From positions 1-17,410 of the forward strand of contig DKIB01000076.1 in the NCBI GenBank assembly GCA_002454015.1: DNA of 17,410 nt. The letters run 5' to 3'. Below, one piece after another: positions 1 through 8,418 of this stretch. A program made the translations under genes and the position numbers. The notes beneath the pieces are model-generated. The model saw only the letters and a program-made list of their open reading frames with translations. It was not told the DNA's origin and did no database searches. This DNA comes from Proteobacteria bacterium UBA6729. Lineage in GTDB: Bacteria; Pseudomonadota; Gammaproteobacteria; Porifericomitales; Porifericomitaceae. Each line of letters opens with the position of its first letter. The stretch's first letter is position 1.

Positions 1-1
1 T

Positions 2-145
2 CCACACCTGAACCAGAAGACCCCGAAAATGGTACAAGCTGCCGAGAAAGGAAATGCTGACGCGCAATACAATCCGGGAGTCGTGCATTACGGGGCTGGT
101 ACACCAGCATCAAACTCGTCCTGTTCGGTAGGGCCACCGGTCTGA
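2..145 (+). pseudogene. Decayed Sel1-repeat protein fragment (5' end outside window)
   Basis: Reading from base 2, the plus strand is open for 47 codons to a TGA at 143-145. Residues 10-33 read like one Sel1 (TPR-like) repeat: AAEKGNADAQYN followed by a G-V-x-x-Y-G-x-G pattern. Proline replaces the usual leucine after AQYN, and similarity stops abruptly after the glycines, where a Sel1 protein would continue into the next helix. Sel1 repeats are solenoid protein-interaction modules. No start codon or full repeat set is visible. This could be the true 3' end of a Sel1 protein lying outside the window, or a broken remnant; the abrupt loss of similarity favours a remnant. Confidence 0.42.
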
Positions 146-383
146 TCCGCCATAACAGATTGAGACCCCTGCCTGCGGGGAAATGTGCAAAGAGCAGTGC
201 CGCATCCACCGGGGGCACCTCATGCCCGGGGTGCCCTGTGAGCGGCCCGGCTGGAGGCTGGAGCAGTCTGGGGATGTTGCCGGGAGGCTACTGCGCCTCT
301 ACTCTCATCACAACCGCTGCTATCGCAACACAGATCGGATACAGGCTGATGATGCGAATCAGGTCCGGTCGTTGGCCGCCATG
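146..383. other. Gene-free stretch between Sel1 remnant and DUF1971 gene
   Basis: I see no convincing gene here. Two overlapping plus-strand open frames pass through but show no recognisable protein pattern and run into the DUF1971 gene on the opposite strand. A GC-rich stem-loop (GGGCACC at 213-219 pairing with GGTGCCC at 230-236, 10-base loop) is present but is not followed by a T-run in either direction, so it is not a standard terminator. Confidence 0.4.
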
Positions 384-659
384 TTATCGATAGAACTCAA
401 TGTGGAACCTGACTTTGCCAAGCGGGCTGACCTCGTGGGATATTTCAGGCTCTACGATGCCAAAATAATCTTTGTCAAGCATCACCACTTCCCTTTCCGG
501 TTCATTGATGGTGTATCGCAAGCTGCCTTCGAGAATTACAATCTTCCCCCACGTGCCTGCCCTGGTTCGATGCGCCTTGAGTAATCCTTCGGGTACACTT
601 GACTCATCAAATTCAGGGGTCTTTTTATATGCTGACAAATTTTCTGGAAGTGCTTTCAT
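384..659 (-). CDS. DUF1971 (TehB/YeaR-like) small cupin-fold protein
   Basis: This 91-residue protein matches the DUF1971 pattern throughout. It has an LPENL-x-x-YKKTPEFDE opening, VPEGLL-x-x-HRT, a W-G-K-I-V-x-LEG-x-LRY strand pair, VEPE-x-x-H near residue 75, and a terminal V-x-F-H-I-EFYR. DUF1971 is a single cupin-like domain found alone (YeaR type) or at the N-terminus of some TehB tellurite-resistance methyltransferases; its biochemical role is not established. The start chosen is the ATG at 659, where family similarity begins. The frame stays open to 749, but those extra residues look unlike the family. The ribosome site is weak. It lies 230 bases downstream of traG on the same strand. 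The DNA looks more AT-rich than the transfer operon, suggesting it is not part of that operon. The family call is strong; the substrate or role is unknown. Confidence 0.8.
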   Translation of the reverse strand: MKALPENLSAYKKTPEFDESSVPEGLLKAHRTRAGTWGKIVILEGSLRYTINEPEREVVMLDKDYFGIVEPEISHEVSPLGKVRFHIEFYR

Positions 660-889
660 CTTGCTCTGGCCTGTTACCCTCAAAACCCGTCTGACGCCTT
701 GGCGGTCAGGTGGATTGTCGGATGATACCACCATACTACTCTTGCCCACTGTAACAGCGGCTTCCTGGCCTCCTGGTTCCTGTCATGCGGGCCGTCGCCT
801 GCCGATTGCGTGTCCCTGTCCTCACCTTTCCAGACACGGACTCATGCCAGTTGGGTCAATCCTTCAGGCTGCACCGGCTCCGCATGACG
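660..889. other. Gap between traG and the DUF1971 gene
   Basis: No supported gene. The region contains a 9-bp inverted repeat (782-790 and 880-888) starting directly after the traG stop. I found no strong GC hairpin followed by a T-run, so the end of the transfer transcript is not marked by an obvious intrinsic terminator. No clear promoter for the DUF1971 gene was found; a TATCAT hexamer occurs on the minus strand but has no acceptable -35 partner. Confidence 0.4.
782..888. repeat. 9-bp inverted repeat flanking 89 bp just after traG
   Basis: GTCATGCGG at 782-790 is the exact reverse complement of CCGCATGAC at 880-888. The right arm abuts the traG stop codon (890-892). The arms are too far apart for a tight hairpin, and the similarity ends at 9 bp. 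It could be a chance match, a protein-binding pair, or a scar at the edge of the inserted transfer cluster. Confidence 0.35.
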
Positions 890-3622
890 TCAGTCCGACG
901 GCTTCGGCTCCTTGCGGATGGTACTGACGGTGGAAGGTCGGGCATAGTGTCGGGTGGCGTTGCCGATGGCAGTGTCGGTGGCGTCGGCCTGGCCAGCCTG
1001 CTGTTCGGTGTGCTGATCCCCCAGCACCCCGGCGGCACGCCGGAGGGTGGCCTGCCCCTGCTCGCGCTGTTGCTGATTGTGCAGCCCCTGTTCCTGTCTG
1101 GCGGACTGCAGGCGTGCCGTGGCCTCATCCAGTCTGGTCCCTATGTCCGGGCGCGGCACCCCCGGAGTGGGTGCGTCCAGTTGGGTGTCGGCCTGTATGT
1201 GCAGTGTCGCCGGGTCGGCCTGTACCTGCGGCGGCGGGGCAAACTCTGCCGTCAGAGCGGTGGTGAGGCTTGCTGCATGTCGTTCGATGATGTGGGCAGC
1301 CTCTTGCCGTTGTTCCGGGGTTGCCTGGGGCAGACTGCCATGGTGCGTGGCAAACAACTGACCGGCACGGTCCATGCCCTGTTCTGCTGCCACGCTCCAG
1401 TAGAGACGCCCGGACAGGTCTGCATTGTTGAGCACCCCCTCGCCCTGCAGGTGGGCCAGCAAATCCCGGGAACTCTCTGATTCGCTGAGCGCTGCCTGCA
1501 GGCCCTCGCGACGTTCCACCAACTCGGTGCTGCTGGCGGCCTGCTGGTGACTGGAGCGGAACTCCTGCCCCATACGTTCCTGCACGGCCTCGCTGGCGGA
1601 CAGGCTGTGCAGGGTATCGTAGGCGGCACGCAGGGTGGTACGTTCCTCATGGGTCTCCCGACTCAGGCTGTCGGCGCTGTAGTCTGCACGCCCGCTGGAG
1701 CTGGCGGACACGCCGATACCGGCGATACGCGCTATGGATGCCCCGATACGACCTTCTGCACTGACACTGCGCCCCTGCTGTACCTGGCTGCCTGCAGCCG
1801 TACTGTCCGTATAACCGCTCAGCTGATCCAGGGCGTGCGCGGCCCTGTCTATATGCTGCTGGTCCAGGCCCAGTTCGTGAAACCGGCCCTCGCTCCAGTG
1901 GCTATTGAAGCTCTCTACAAACTGTTGCATGCCTGCAACGCTCTGTTGCAATGACAGCTGTGAACTTTGGACTTGGGCCACAGCGCTTTCGTAGCGACTC
2001 TCCGCGTGCTGCTGCACCCGTTCTTCCAGATGCATGCTGACCGGCATGCTGGTCTTGGGTGCCTGCACGGCGTGCACCCCGGAGGGCGTACTGGTGTGCG
2101 TCTGTGCCGCCGTGTCTGTCCAGGTGGTATATCCGGCCTGCAGGGTGGGGGCCTGATTCTCCTGCCACCATGTGGCATTGCCCACATGGGCATTGGACAG
2201 AGCGATGTTGCCGGTAGAGACCTCCTCCGCTGCACGGCTGGTCGGTCCCTCATAACTGTGCATCAATCCGGAGGCCAGGCTGGCGGCAACTGCACCGGTG
2301 GCATGCAGCATCATGTAGGCGATCAGGGGAATGGACAGTGACAGATACCCGGCAATGGCGGACAGTTCACTCAGCGCCTCCCCCAATGCGGTATGGTTGG
2401 AAAGGGTCAGGGCCAGACTGCCGTCCGGCAGGGTCAACGCCGCCCGTCCGGGGGCACGGGAATACAGGGTCACTGCCAGATTCAGCACGGCATACAGGGG
2501 TGCCCACAACTGTACCCAGAGCAGCGACTTGAGATACAGCAACCCGGCCCGGGCCGCCGTGGGCAGCATCATCAGTATGCAGATGATCGGGAAGATGCCA
2601 TAGATCATTCCCTCCAGCACGTTGCGCAGCAGGGGCAGGGTGCGCGAGGCGAGTTGCCCCAGCGCAGTAAAGGTAGTGCGCCGTTCACGCTGAGCCCGGG
2701 CCATGGTGTAGGCCTGGGCCGCAGCCGGGGCATTGTTGGCGACCGAAAAATCCAGCACCCCGCGTTCCAGGGATGCGGCCAGGGCCTGCTGCACAATCAG
2801 CTGGTCGGCATTGCGACTCAGGCCACCGATGAACTGGTAGGCCACCGGCAAGGCGACAGAAAAGCGTGCCACGGCCTCATTGATGGTAGTGGCATTGACC
2901 AGGCGACTGCCGTGGTAACGTCTGGCCCGGACCAGTTCTGCATTCAGATCATTGCGCAGTGAGCCGTTCCAGCCATCCCGACAAAATTGCAGCACGCGCC
3001 CACCACCAACCTGCTGATACGGATACATGCGCGCCCTGGAGGTGCGGGTACTGATGAAGCTGCGCAGATCAGCGGCATCACGCAGCGCATCCATCTCGTA
3101 CTGACCGAGCAGCAAATCATAAAACACACACTGACGCCAGAACTCGCTCAGGTTATTGCGCAACCTGGAGTCGATGATCTCAAAGCGGGAGGCCGACTGC
3201 AGCAGATGGTGCGAGAACAGTGCCCCGCTGCGCTGATACTGCAGGTTCGTGGGCAACGCAAAGGCCGTCTCAAAGCTGCGCGTCAACCAGTCCCCCACCC
3301 GACTGGTGGTGCCCACAAAAAAGGCCATGCCCAGAGGCACACCCGCGACTACACTGCTGGCCCTCGGGTTGATGCGGTCCGTAATAATAACGTTGGCACG
3401 AGGCACGATGATCACCAGATAGATCATGGCCATCAGCAGCACCCACTGCAGATTCATGCGGCGCAGATTAAAGGCACTCTCTGCCAGTACCCACAGCAAC
3501 GCAAACAGGGCCGTGGCTCGTAACAGACCAAAGAAATCATCGGTCGCCGTCAAGGCAGCCACGCCATTCAGAATCAGGCGCAGAAACTCACCACCGCCAT
3601 AGGTGTACAGCTCCCAGTTCAA
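890..3622 (-). CDS. traG: TraG, mating-pair stabilisation / pilus assembly membrane protein
   Basis: This 910-residue protein (F TraG is 938) opens with NWELYTYGGGEFL and an LNGVAAL segment that fit the TraG N-terminus. Hydrophobic helices lie near residues 29-50, 58-75 and 91-108, and again near 328-356, 358-386 and 411-449, as in the VirB6-like membrane half of TraG. From about 460 onward the protein is soluble, Ala/Gln/Ser/Glu-rich and helix-prone. This corresponds to the F TraG C-terminal domain involved in mating-pair stabilisation and entry exclusion. The start is TTG at 3622, overlapping the traH TGA by 4 bases. No good Shine-Dalgarno precedes it and the next in-frame methionine (about residue 56) would delete the first membrane helix, so translation probably depends on coupling to traH. 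It is the last gene of the operon. Confidence 0.93.
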   Translation of the reverse strand: MNWELYTYGGGEFLRLILNGVAALTATDDFFGLLRATALFALLWVLAESAFNLRRMNLQWVLLMAMIYLVIIVPRANVIITDRINPRASSVVAGVPLGMAFFVGTTSRVGDWLTRSFETAFALPTNLQYQRSGALFSHHLLQSASRFEIIDSRLRNNLSEFWRQCVFYDLLLGQYEMDALRDAADLRSFISTRTSRARMYPYQQVGGGRVLQFCRDGWNGSLRNDLNAELVRARRYHGSRLVNATTINEAVARFSVALPVAYQFIGGLSRNADQLIVQQALAASLERGVLDFSVANNAPAAAQAYTMARAQRERRTTFTALGQLASRTLPLLRNVLEGMIYGIFPIICILMMLPTAARAGLLYLKSLLWVQLWAPLYAVLNLAVTLYSRAPGRAALTLPDGSLALTLSNHTALGEALSELSAIAGYLSLSIPLIAYMMLHATGAVAASLASGLMHSYEGPTSRAAEEVSTGNIALSNAHVGNATWWQENQAPTLQAGYTTWTDTAAQTHTSTPSGVHAVQAPKTSMPVSMHLEERVQQHAESRYESAVAQVQSSQLSLQQSVAGMQQFVESFNSHWSEGRFHELGLDQQHIDRAAHALDQLSGYTDSTAAGSQVQQGRSVSAEGRIGASIARIAGIGVSASSSGRADYSADSLSRETHEERTTLRAAYDTLHSLSASEAVQERMGQEFRSSHQQAASSTELVERREGLQAALSESESSRDLLAHLQGEGVLNNADLSGRLYWSVAAEQGMDRAGQLFATHHGSLPQATPEQRQEAAHIIERHAASLTTALTAEFAPPPQVQADPATLHIQADTQLDAPTPGVPRPDIGTRLDEATARLQSARQEQGLHNQQQREQGQATLRRAAGVLGDQHTEQQAGQADATDTAIGNATRHYARPSTVSTIRKEPKPSD

Positions 3623-5076
3623 GGATTACCGGGGGCTGCAATCTGCCACAATGCACTGCGCCGCAGCGAGGGGGACAGCCGGGCCGTCAACAGTTTTTCA
3701 TACAACCGCACCTGGGCAGACAGTTGCAACATCTCATCAAAGCGCCGACTGGTCTGCCGTCCGTGTCCATCCAGCGACCGCAGGGCCAGATTGATCTCCT
3801 GCTCAAATATTCTCACCACCTCCAGATCACGCCGTGAACCCAGCAGATTGGCGGCGCCGCGTGCGTGTCCCAACAATTCACGCAGGTAGCTCATCACCAG
3901 ATCCTTGGCAATGAGGGTAGCATAACGCTCCACTTCTTCATCGGCAGAGGTGTACTGATAGGCGCTCAGCACCGTCAGATACTTGTAAACCGGCAGGGTG
4001 ACGCTCTGCAGCAGGCCCTGCTCCCTGCTGTTGAGTCTGCGGTCCGTGCGTATCTTGACATTGATCCCGGTCAGCAACACCCGTACCCGCTGCTGCAGAC
4101 TGTTGGCAGGGGTGATGCGTAATGGGGTAACCGCATTGGCAAGGCGCTGACAATCATTGCCCGAGGTCGATGGGCTGCCCTGCGTCCAGATGCAACGTTT
4201 CAATTGCGTGACTCCACTGCCTGCCACCCCGCCCTCAACCAGTTGCCGGAACAACTCACCGCCAGCAGCCGGGGAACTGAGCAGGGAGGGCACCAGTTCA
4301 AACTCCACCACCGGATCATTGGTGCCCAGGTCCATACGTCGCACCAGTACGGTACCGGTCAGATTCATCACCACCTGAGCCAATTCCAGATCCGTACGAA
4401 AGTATTCATTCTGCATCAATGCACGCCATGCCATATTGCCTTCCAGACTTATCGCTGCCAGGGCCGGATCATTCTGGGCACGGTTCAGTCCCGCAGCCAG
4501 CCCGCCTCCGGTGGTACAGGCATGGCGAGCTTCTGCATAGCCTTCGCCCATACCGGAAATGCGTCCCATGATGCAGGCGGATTGCTGCATGCCAAACTGT
4601 TCTGCAGCCGCGCCCAGTAATCGGGCACCGGCCTCGCAACTGTTGATGTTGCCAAGATTGAAGCGCTGCGCCCACTCCTGCAGGCGTTCTACGGTGGAAC
4701 TGATCTGCGGACTGATGGTACGCAGGGCCAGCATGAAGGCATAGCTGAGCGCGGCCTGACCAATATTGCGCAACATGGCCACCAGCTCATCGGAGTCAAT
4801 CAACGAGAAACCACCGGTATACAGATCAATGCCCCCACAGCCGGTGCGAAAGCGCGGGGATTGCAGGCTGTACAACTGGTAGTTGCGTTGTGGCACCCGC
4901 AGAAACAGGCCCCCACCGGTATAGTAGCCTGCGGCCTGGCCCTGATAAACACCGGGGTCAGTCACATTCAGCAGACCGTTGAAGCCGGTAAAAAAGTCTC
5001 CCAGGTCGGAGTCCAGCCCGGCGGTGGCCGAGGCTGCCACCACCCACAACAACAGCACTGACAGTACCCGCATCAT
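3619..5076 (-). CDS. traH: TraH, pilus assembly protein
   Basis: This 485-residue protein (F TraH is 458) has an N-terminal signal peptide (about residues 1-19, ending S-A-T-A-G). The TraH core follows: a Gly-rich GYYTGGGLFLRVP stretch, then CGGIDLYTGGFS and SSTVERLQEWAQRFN, and SCEAG near residue 150. The C-terminal third is helix-rich, as in F TraH, where coiled coils are predicted. TraH is a periplasmic/outer-membrane-associated protein that works with TraF, TraW, TraU and TrbB/TrbI in F pilus extension. Its ATG overlaps the traF stop as ATGA; a second in-frame ATG follows immediately, so the first residue is uncertain by one. It overlaps traG by 4 bases at its 3' end. Confidence 0.93.
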   Translation of the reverse strand: MMRVLSVLLLWVVAASATAGLDSDLGDFFTGFNGLLNVTDPGVYQGQAAGYYTGGGLFLRVPQRNYQLYSLQSPRFRTGCGGIDLYTGGFSLIDSDELVAMLRNIGQAALSYAFMLALRTISPQISSTVERLQEWAQRFNLGNINSCEAGARLLGAAAEQFGMQQSACIMGRISGMGEGYAEARHACTTGGGLAAGLNRAQNDPALAAISLEGNMAWRALMQNEYFRTDLELAQVVMNLTGTVLVRRMDLGTNDPVVEFELVPSLLSSPAAGGELFRQLVEGGVAGSGVTQLKRCIWTQGSPSTSGNDCQRLANAVTPLRITPANSLQQRVRVLLTGINVKIRTDRRLNSREQGLLQSVTLPVYKYLTVLSAYQYTSADEEVERYATLIAKDLVMSYLRELLGHARGAANLLGSRRDLEVVRIFEQEINLALRSLDGHGRQTSRRFDEMLQLSAQVRLYEKLLTARLSPSLRRSALWQIAAPGNP

Positions 5077-5825
5077 GATCGCTGTCCGGCCAGCACGGTG
5101 AGTCGGCGGGTCAGCTCCCCGGCACTCATGTAACCATAGCCCACCGGGATGACACGCCGCTGGCCGGGCGCAACCAGAAACAGTGCGGGGATTGCACGTA
5201 CGTCCAGACGCTCGGCTGCAACCCGGTCCATACGCGCCTGTGGAAACTCCGCCAGTGCACTGCCGTCCATACTGATCGCCAACACGGCAAAGCCGTGGTC
5301 CTGTGCGAACCCGCGCAACACCGGAGCAAAGCGTTTACACAGTGGGCAGTCTGCCTGAAAGAAGAACCACAATCCATGATCTGTCGCAAGGGTTTGCAGC
5401 TGCGCGGTGCGCTGTGCACTGCGCGCATCATGCAGGGCCTGCACAGCGGGGTCCGCGGTCGGCATCAACAGCCGTGCATCCAGTTCCGGGCGCCGCCACA
5501 GCAAACCCTGCCAGGCCTCGGCGAAGTTCTGTGCCATGACAAACATGGCAGCATTCAATTCCATGTAGCCCTGGAGATTGTCGGCACTGGGCTCCAGGAT
5601 GGCCTGCGCCAGGCTGTCCTGGACGCGCGCACGGAATGCCTCCAGCTGCTGGCCGGGGGTGAGCACGCGCACGGTCTGCTCGGGGGGTGGCAGCACGGTC
5701 TCCTCCGGTCCCGACACGGGCTGCTGATACCAGAACCAGCCCTGCGCATGATCCTGCCAATAGTTTTCCGGGACCGCGCCAAGCGCCGGACTTGCCGCGA
5801 GCAACAGCAGCAGCGGCAGTTTCAT
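5073..5825 (-). CDS. traF: TraF, periplasmic thioredoxin-like pilus assembly protein with intact CxxC
   Basis: This 250-residue protein (F TraF is 247) has a signal peptide of about 16 residues ending P-A-L-G-A. The TraF signature YWQDHAQGWFWYQQP follows at about 22-36, then a helical region, then a thioredoxin-like domain from about 150. That domain carries CPLC at 160-163 and the cis-proline segment A-I-P-A-L-F at 211-216, so the redox-active features are visibly present. F plasmid TraF has the fold but lacks the active CxxC. Here the protein could therefore act directly as a disulfide oxidant or isomerase for cysteine-rich neighbours such as TraN and TraU; that is inference. ATGA overlaps occur with traN upstream and traH downstream. 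Confidence 0.92.
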   Translation of the reverse strand: MKLPLLLLLAASPALGAVPENYWQDHAQGWFWYQQPVSGPEETVLPPPEQTVRVLTPGQQLEAFRARVQDSLAQAILEPSADNLQGYMELNAAMFVMAQNFAEAWQGLLWRRPELDARLLMPTADPAVQALHDARSAQRTAQLQTLATDHGLWFFFQADCPLCKRFAPVLRGFAQDHGFAVLAISMDGSALAEFPQARMDRVAAERLDVRAIPALFLVAPGQRRVIPVGYGYMSAGELTRRLTVLAGQRS

Positions 5826-7903
5826 TGCGGAATTTGCGCCCGCAGGCGCTCCCGGAGCAGGGTACCCAGGGCCGTGGAGTCCGGGCGCCCGGTCCGCTCT
5901 GCGGTGTCCAGTGCCTCCCCATAAAAATCACTGAAGTCCACCCGTTCAAAATCAATGGCACCCAACTCCTGCGGGGTCAGTCCCCGGCATTGCGGATGCC
6001 GTGCACCGCCCCACTCCACCCCGAGCTGGGCACGCCCCTGCTGCTGCACGATGCGCCCCAGACGCGAACGAAAACAACAATACGACTGGTAGCGTTTTTT
6101 GGAAAACAGTCGCCCGGTCTTGTAGGAACCGGCATAGTGACATTGCCCTGCTGCCAGTTGCTCGCCCAGTATGCGTTCACCGGCAGAGCACTGTGCCAGG
6201 CCCAGATTCACCCCCCAACCACTGTCACGACAGCAGTTGGCAAAACCCAGGATGCGTTTCTTGCACTGCCGTGCCGTGCCACTGAAGATATCCAGACTCT
6301 GCGGATGCATGTCCAGTGCAGCGGACTCAATGGCACTCAGATGGCTGGCCGCCAGAGGAAAGTCGGTAGAGGCCGTGTAGTTCGCAGCAAAACAGTCTGC
6401 CCCCAGGCAATAGATGCCATCGTCACAGCGCAGCACGGTCTGCTCGGTGACCGGCCGGTCCGGACAGCGATACAACTGCTCGTATTCATTGCAGACCCCC
6501 CGCTCTACATCCATACAACGGGAGGAGGTCTGGGTACAGCCTCGCGTGCGCAGTTCACGACAATATTCCTCCTCGGTATAGGCATCCCCGTGCACACAGA
6601 CATACCGGGACTGGCGGCGCCAGCAGTCCCGGTGCAACGTCTCCCCGGCAATGCTGCGTTGCTCATCTGCCCCCAGGCAGATCGCATCACCGGGACTGGC
6701 GCGGCAGTCCGCATCGATGGCACAGGCACTCCATTCATCCTGCCATCGGGTACAGCAGTTCTGCACGGCTCGCAGCTGCATCCAGCCGCGCCCGGTGCCG
6801 GACACCAGCACGGTCATCTCCAGCACATTCTCACCGGCCACCAGCAGCGGTGTCAGATCCAGATTCGGGGTGACTTCATGACTGCCCTGTTCACAGTTGT
6901 TATTGCCACCATTTACGCCCCAGTAGCGACTGCAACAGCGCAGAAAACAGTCACAGGCGTTGAATACCCGACAAGGCCCGCCCTGACGATCCCGGCACAC
7001 CGTGCCGGACTCCTGTTCCCCACCCGTACAACCCCCCAGAAAACTGATATTGGACCTCAGCCGGCAACTCTCCCTGACCCCGAAGTGCAGGGTCTCCGGA
7101 CCGTAGACCCGTTGCCCATTGAGACGAATGCGGATGTGATCCTCGTAGTGCACACGCAGCAAACGGAACTCCTCCACACGCTGCGGATACGGCACCTGAA
7201 AACGGAAACTGCGCGAGTAGACCCGGGGCTGCTCATAAGATCGGCACCGCTCCGGTCCACGCCAGGTGCCCGGATTGCCTGCGGTGAGCAGCGGATACTG
7301 ATATTGCCATACGGTGTCTGCCTCGACCGTGGGCAACAGTGTGATCGCCCCGCCATCCGCAGCACACACGCCTCGCGACACGCAGCGAGGGGTCAGTTCC
7401 TGCACACACTCGGTTGCCGTGGCCTGCCAGGAGGTACAACGTTGTTCCGTGTAGGTGGCAGGCGCCAGGGCTGTGGGCACCTCTACACAACCACTGTAGG
7501 CCCCCTCCATGGGACCGATGATCCGTGTCGGGTCTGCACCGATGGCCCGACCGGAGCGTAACAGTGCATCCTGCTCCAGGTCAAAGTGAAATTGCGGGCG
7601 CTGCAATGCACTGTCATACAGGTGCTGCCCCGGGGCATTGTCACGCAGCCGTGTCCGGGCAGCATCCTCTATACCCGAACCCAGGGCACGGTAGTCCTGC
7701 TCGGGGACGGCGGTGCCCTGCCAGGCCGGCACTATGGACTCCGGTGACGAGGTCTGCACGGCATCGGTCACGGTGTCGCGCAGCTGCTCACCGTAGGTCT
7801 TGCCGGACTCCAGCGCCTCCTGTCGGTCGACTGCCGGTATCGCCCAGCACCACAGCAGCAGCATGGCCGCCATCCCCTGCCCTGTTGTGCGGCGCCTGTT
7901 CAT
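5822..7903 (-). CDS. traN: TraN, cysteine-rich outer-membrane mating-pair stabilisation protein
   Basis: This 693-residue protein is longer than F TraN (602). It has an N-terminal signal-like hydrophobic segment (about residues 11-25). By eye I count 38 cysteines after it, many in TraN-type pairs such as CDCFLRCCSRYW, YCLGADC, ANCC and YCCF. The C-terminal block (K-K-R-I-L-G-F-A-N-C-C then SKKRYQSYCC and a final CRGLTPQEL) is the most conserved part of TraN. TraN is an outer-membrane adhesin that contacts recipient outer-membrane proteins and stabilises donor-recipient pairs; the variable middle governs recipient specificity in F-like plasmids. The even, high cysteine count implies extensive disulfide bonding. 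The start ATG overlaps the trbC stop as ATGA, and the 3' end overlaps traF by 4 bases. Confidence 0.93.
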   Translation of the reverse strand: MNRRRTTGQGMAAMLLLWCWAIPAVDRQEALESGKTYGEQLRDTVTDAVQTSSPESIVPAWQGTAVPEQDYRALGSGIEDAARTRLRDNAPGQHLYDSALQRPQFHFDLEQDALLRSGRAIGADPTRIIGPMEGAYSGCVEVPTALAPATYTEQRCTSWQATATECVQELTPRCVSRGVCAADGGAITLLPTVEADTVWQYQYPLLTAGNPGTWRGPERCRSYEQPRVYSRSFRFQVPYPQRVEEFRLLRVHYEDHIRIRLNGQRVYGPETLHFGVRESCRLRSNISFLGGCTGGEQESGTVCRDRQGGPCRVFNACDCFLRCCSRYWGVNGGNNNCEQGSHEVTPNLDLTPLLVAGENVLEMTVLVSGTGRGWMQLRAVQNCCTRWQDEWSACAIDADCRASPGDAICLGADEQRSIAGETLHRDCWRRQSRYVCVHGDAYTEEEYCRELRTRGCTQTSSRCMDVERGVCNEYEQLYRCPDRPVTEQTVLRCDDGIYCLGADCFAANYTASTDFPLAASHLSAIESAALDMHPQSLDIFSGTARQCKKRILGFANCCRDSGWGVNLGLAQCSAGERILGEQLAAGQCHYAGSYKTGRLFSKKRYQSYCCFRSRLGRIVQQQGRAQLGVEWGGARHPQCRGLTPQELGAIDFERVDFSDFYGEALDTAERTGRPDSTALGTLLRERLRAQIPQ

Positions 7904-8418
7904 CTGCCCGCATGCAGTCCTGCCGCCGCCAGTTTCTCCAGCATGGCTGTGGCATAGCGGGCTGCCTCCGGCTGTTCCTGCAGGCGCTCCAGTATCGTTG
8001 GCAGTCCCGCATCTCCAGCCAGCCTGAAATGCCCCGGCACTGCACAGGGTGGTGCCTCACAACGTGACAGCGGTTCCAGCAACAGCATATAAACAGGCAC
8101 CGCGGTGATATCAAAACGTTGAAACCAGCCGGGAGCTATGGCAACGGCAGAACGGGCATTCTCTGCCACGGGTTTGTAGAGGGTCTGCAAGCGCTGCAGG
8201 GTGGCAGCAAAACTGCCCTGATACAGGCCGCGCATGGCCAGGGTGGCATCGCTGTGATACGCTTCCACAAGCAGCCGTCGCAACACCGGCTGCGGCATCG
8301 ACAGACTGATGAAGATCAGCAGCTGTCCCGGTGTGGCGGCAGGCTCGGCTGCAGCGACGTTGCCGGGCACAGCGCCACACAGGATACCAAACACCAGCCA
8401 TTGCCGGACGACATTCAT
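7900..8418 (-). CDS. trbC: TrbC, F-type periplasmic pilus assembly protein
   Basis: This 172-residue protein (F TrbC is 212) has a signal peptide ending near V-A-A-A-E. The F-type TrbC pattern follows: L-L-I-F-I-S-L-SMP at about 33-42, then MRGLYQGSF-x-x-T near 62-73 and an A-V-P-V-Y cis-proline-like motif near 106-110. These fit the thioredoxin-like TrbC fold. In F, TrbC is periplasmic and needed for pilus assembly; it interacts with TraW, and the two are fused in some systems. Here they are separate genes with traU between them, as in F. The ATG at 8418 overlaps the traU TGA (ATGA); an upstream in-frame start at 8430 would add only four residues. It overlaps traN by 4 bases. Confidence 0.9.
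   Translation of the reverse strand: MNVVRQWLVFGILCGAVPGNVAAAEPAATPGQLLIFISLSMPQPVLRRLLVEAYHSDATLAMRGLYQGSFAATLQRLQTLYKPVAENARSAVAIAPGWFQRFDITAVPVYMLLLEPLSRCEAPPCAVPGHFRLAGDAGLPTILERLQEQPEAARYATAMLEKLAAAGLHAGR

Noticed and set aside
205..240. GC-rich hairpin considered as a terminator
   Set aside because: There is no T-run after the stem on either strand.
160..584. Two overlapping plus-strand frames near the left edge
   Set aside because: Neither resembles a known protein or has a convincing ribosome site, and one runs antisense through most of the DUF1971 gene.
785..1480. A 231-codon plus-strand open frame opposite the end of traG
   Set aside because: Low-complexity Gly/Leu/Cys/Arg composition and complete antisense overlap with the conserved traG frame indicate a compositional shadow.
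5687..7561. A 624-codon open frame on the plus strand opposite traN and traF
   Set aside because: It is antisense to two well-conserved genes, is rich in Pro/Thr/Arg as expected from GC-rich complementary codons, and shows no domain pattern.
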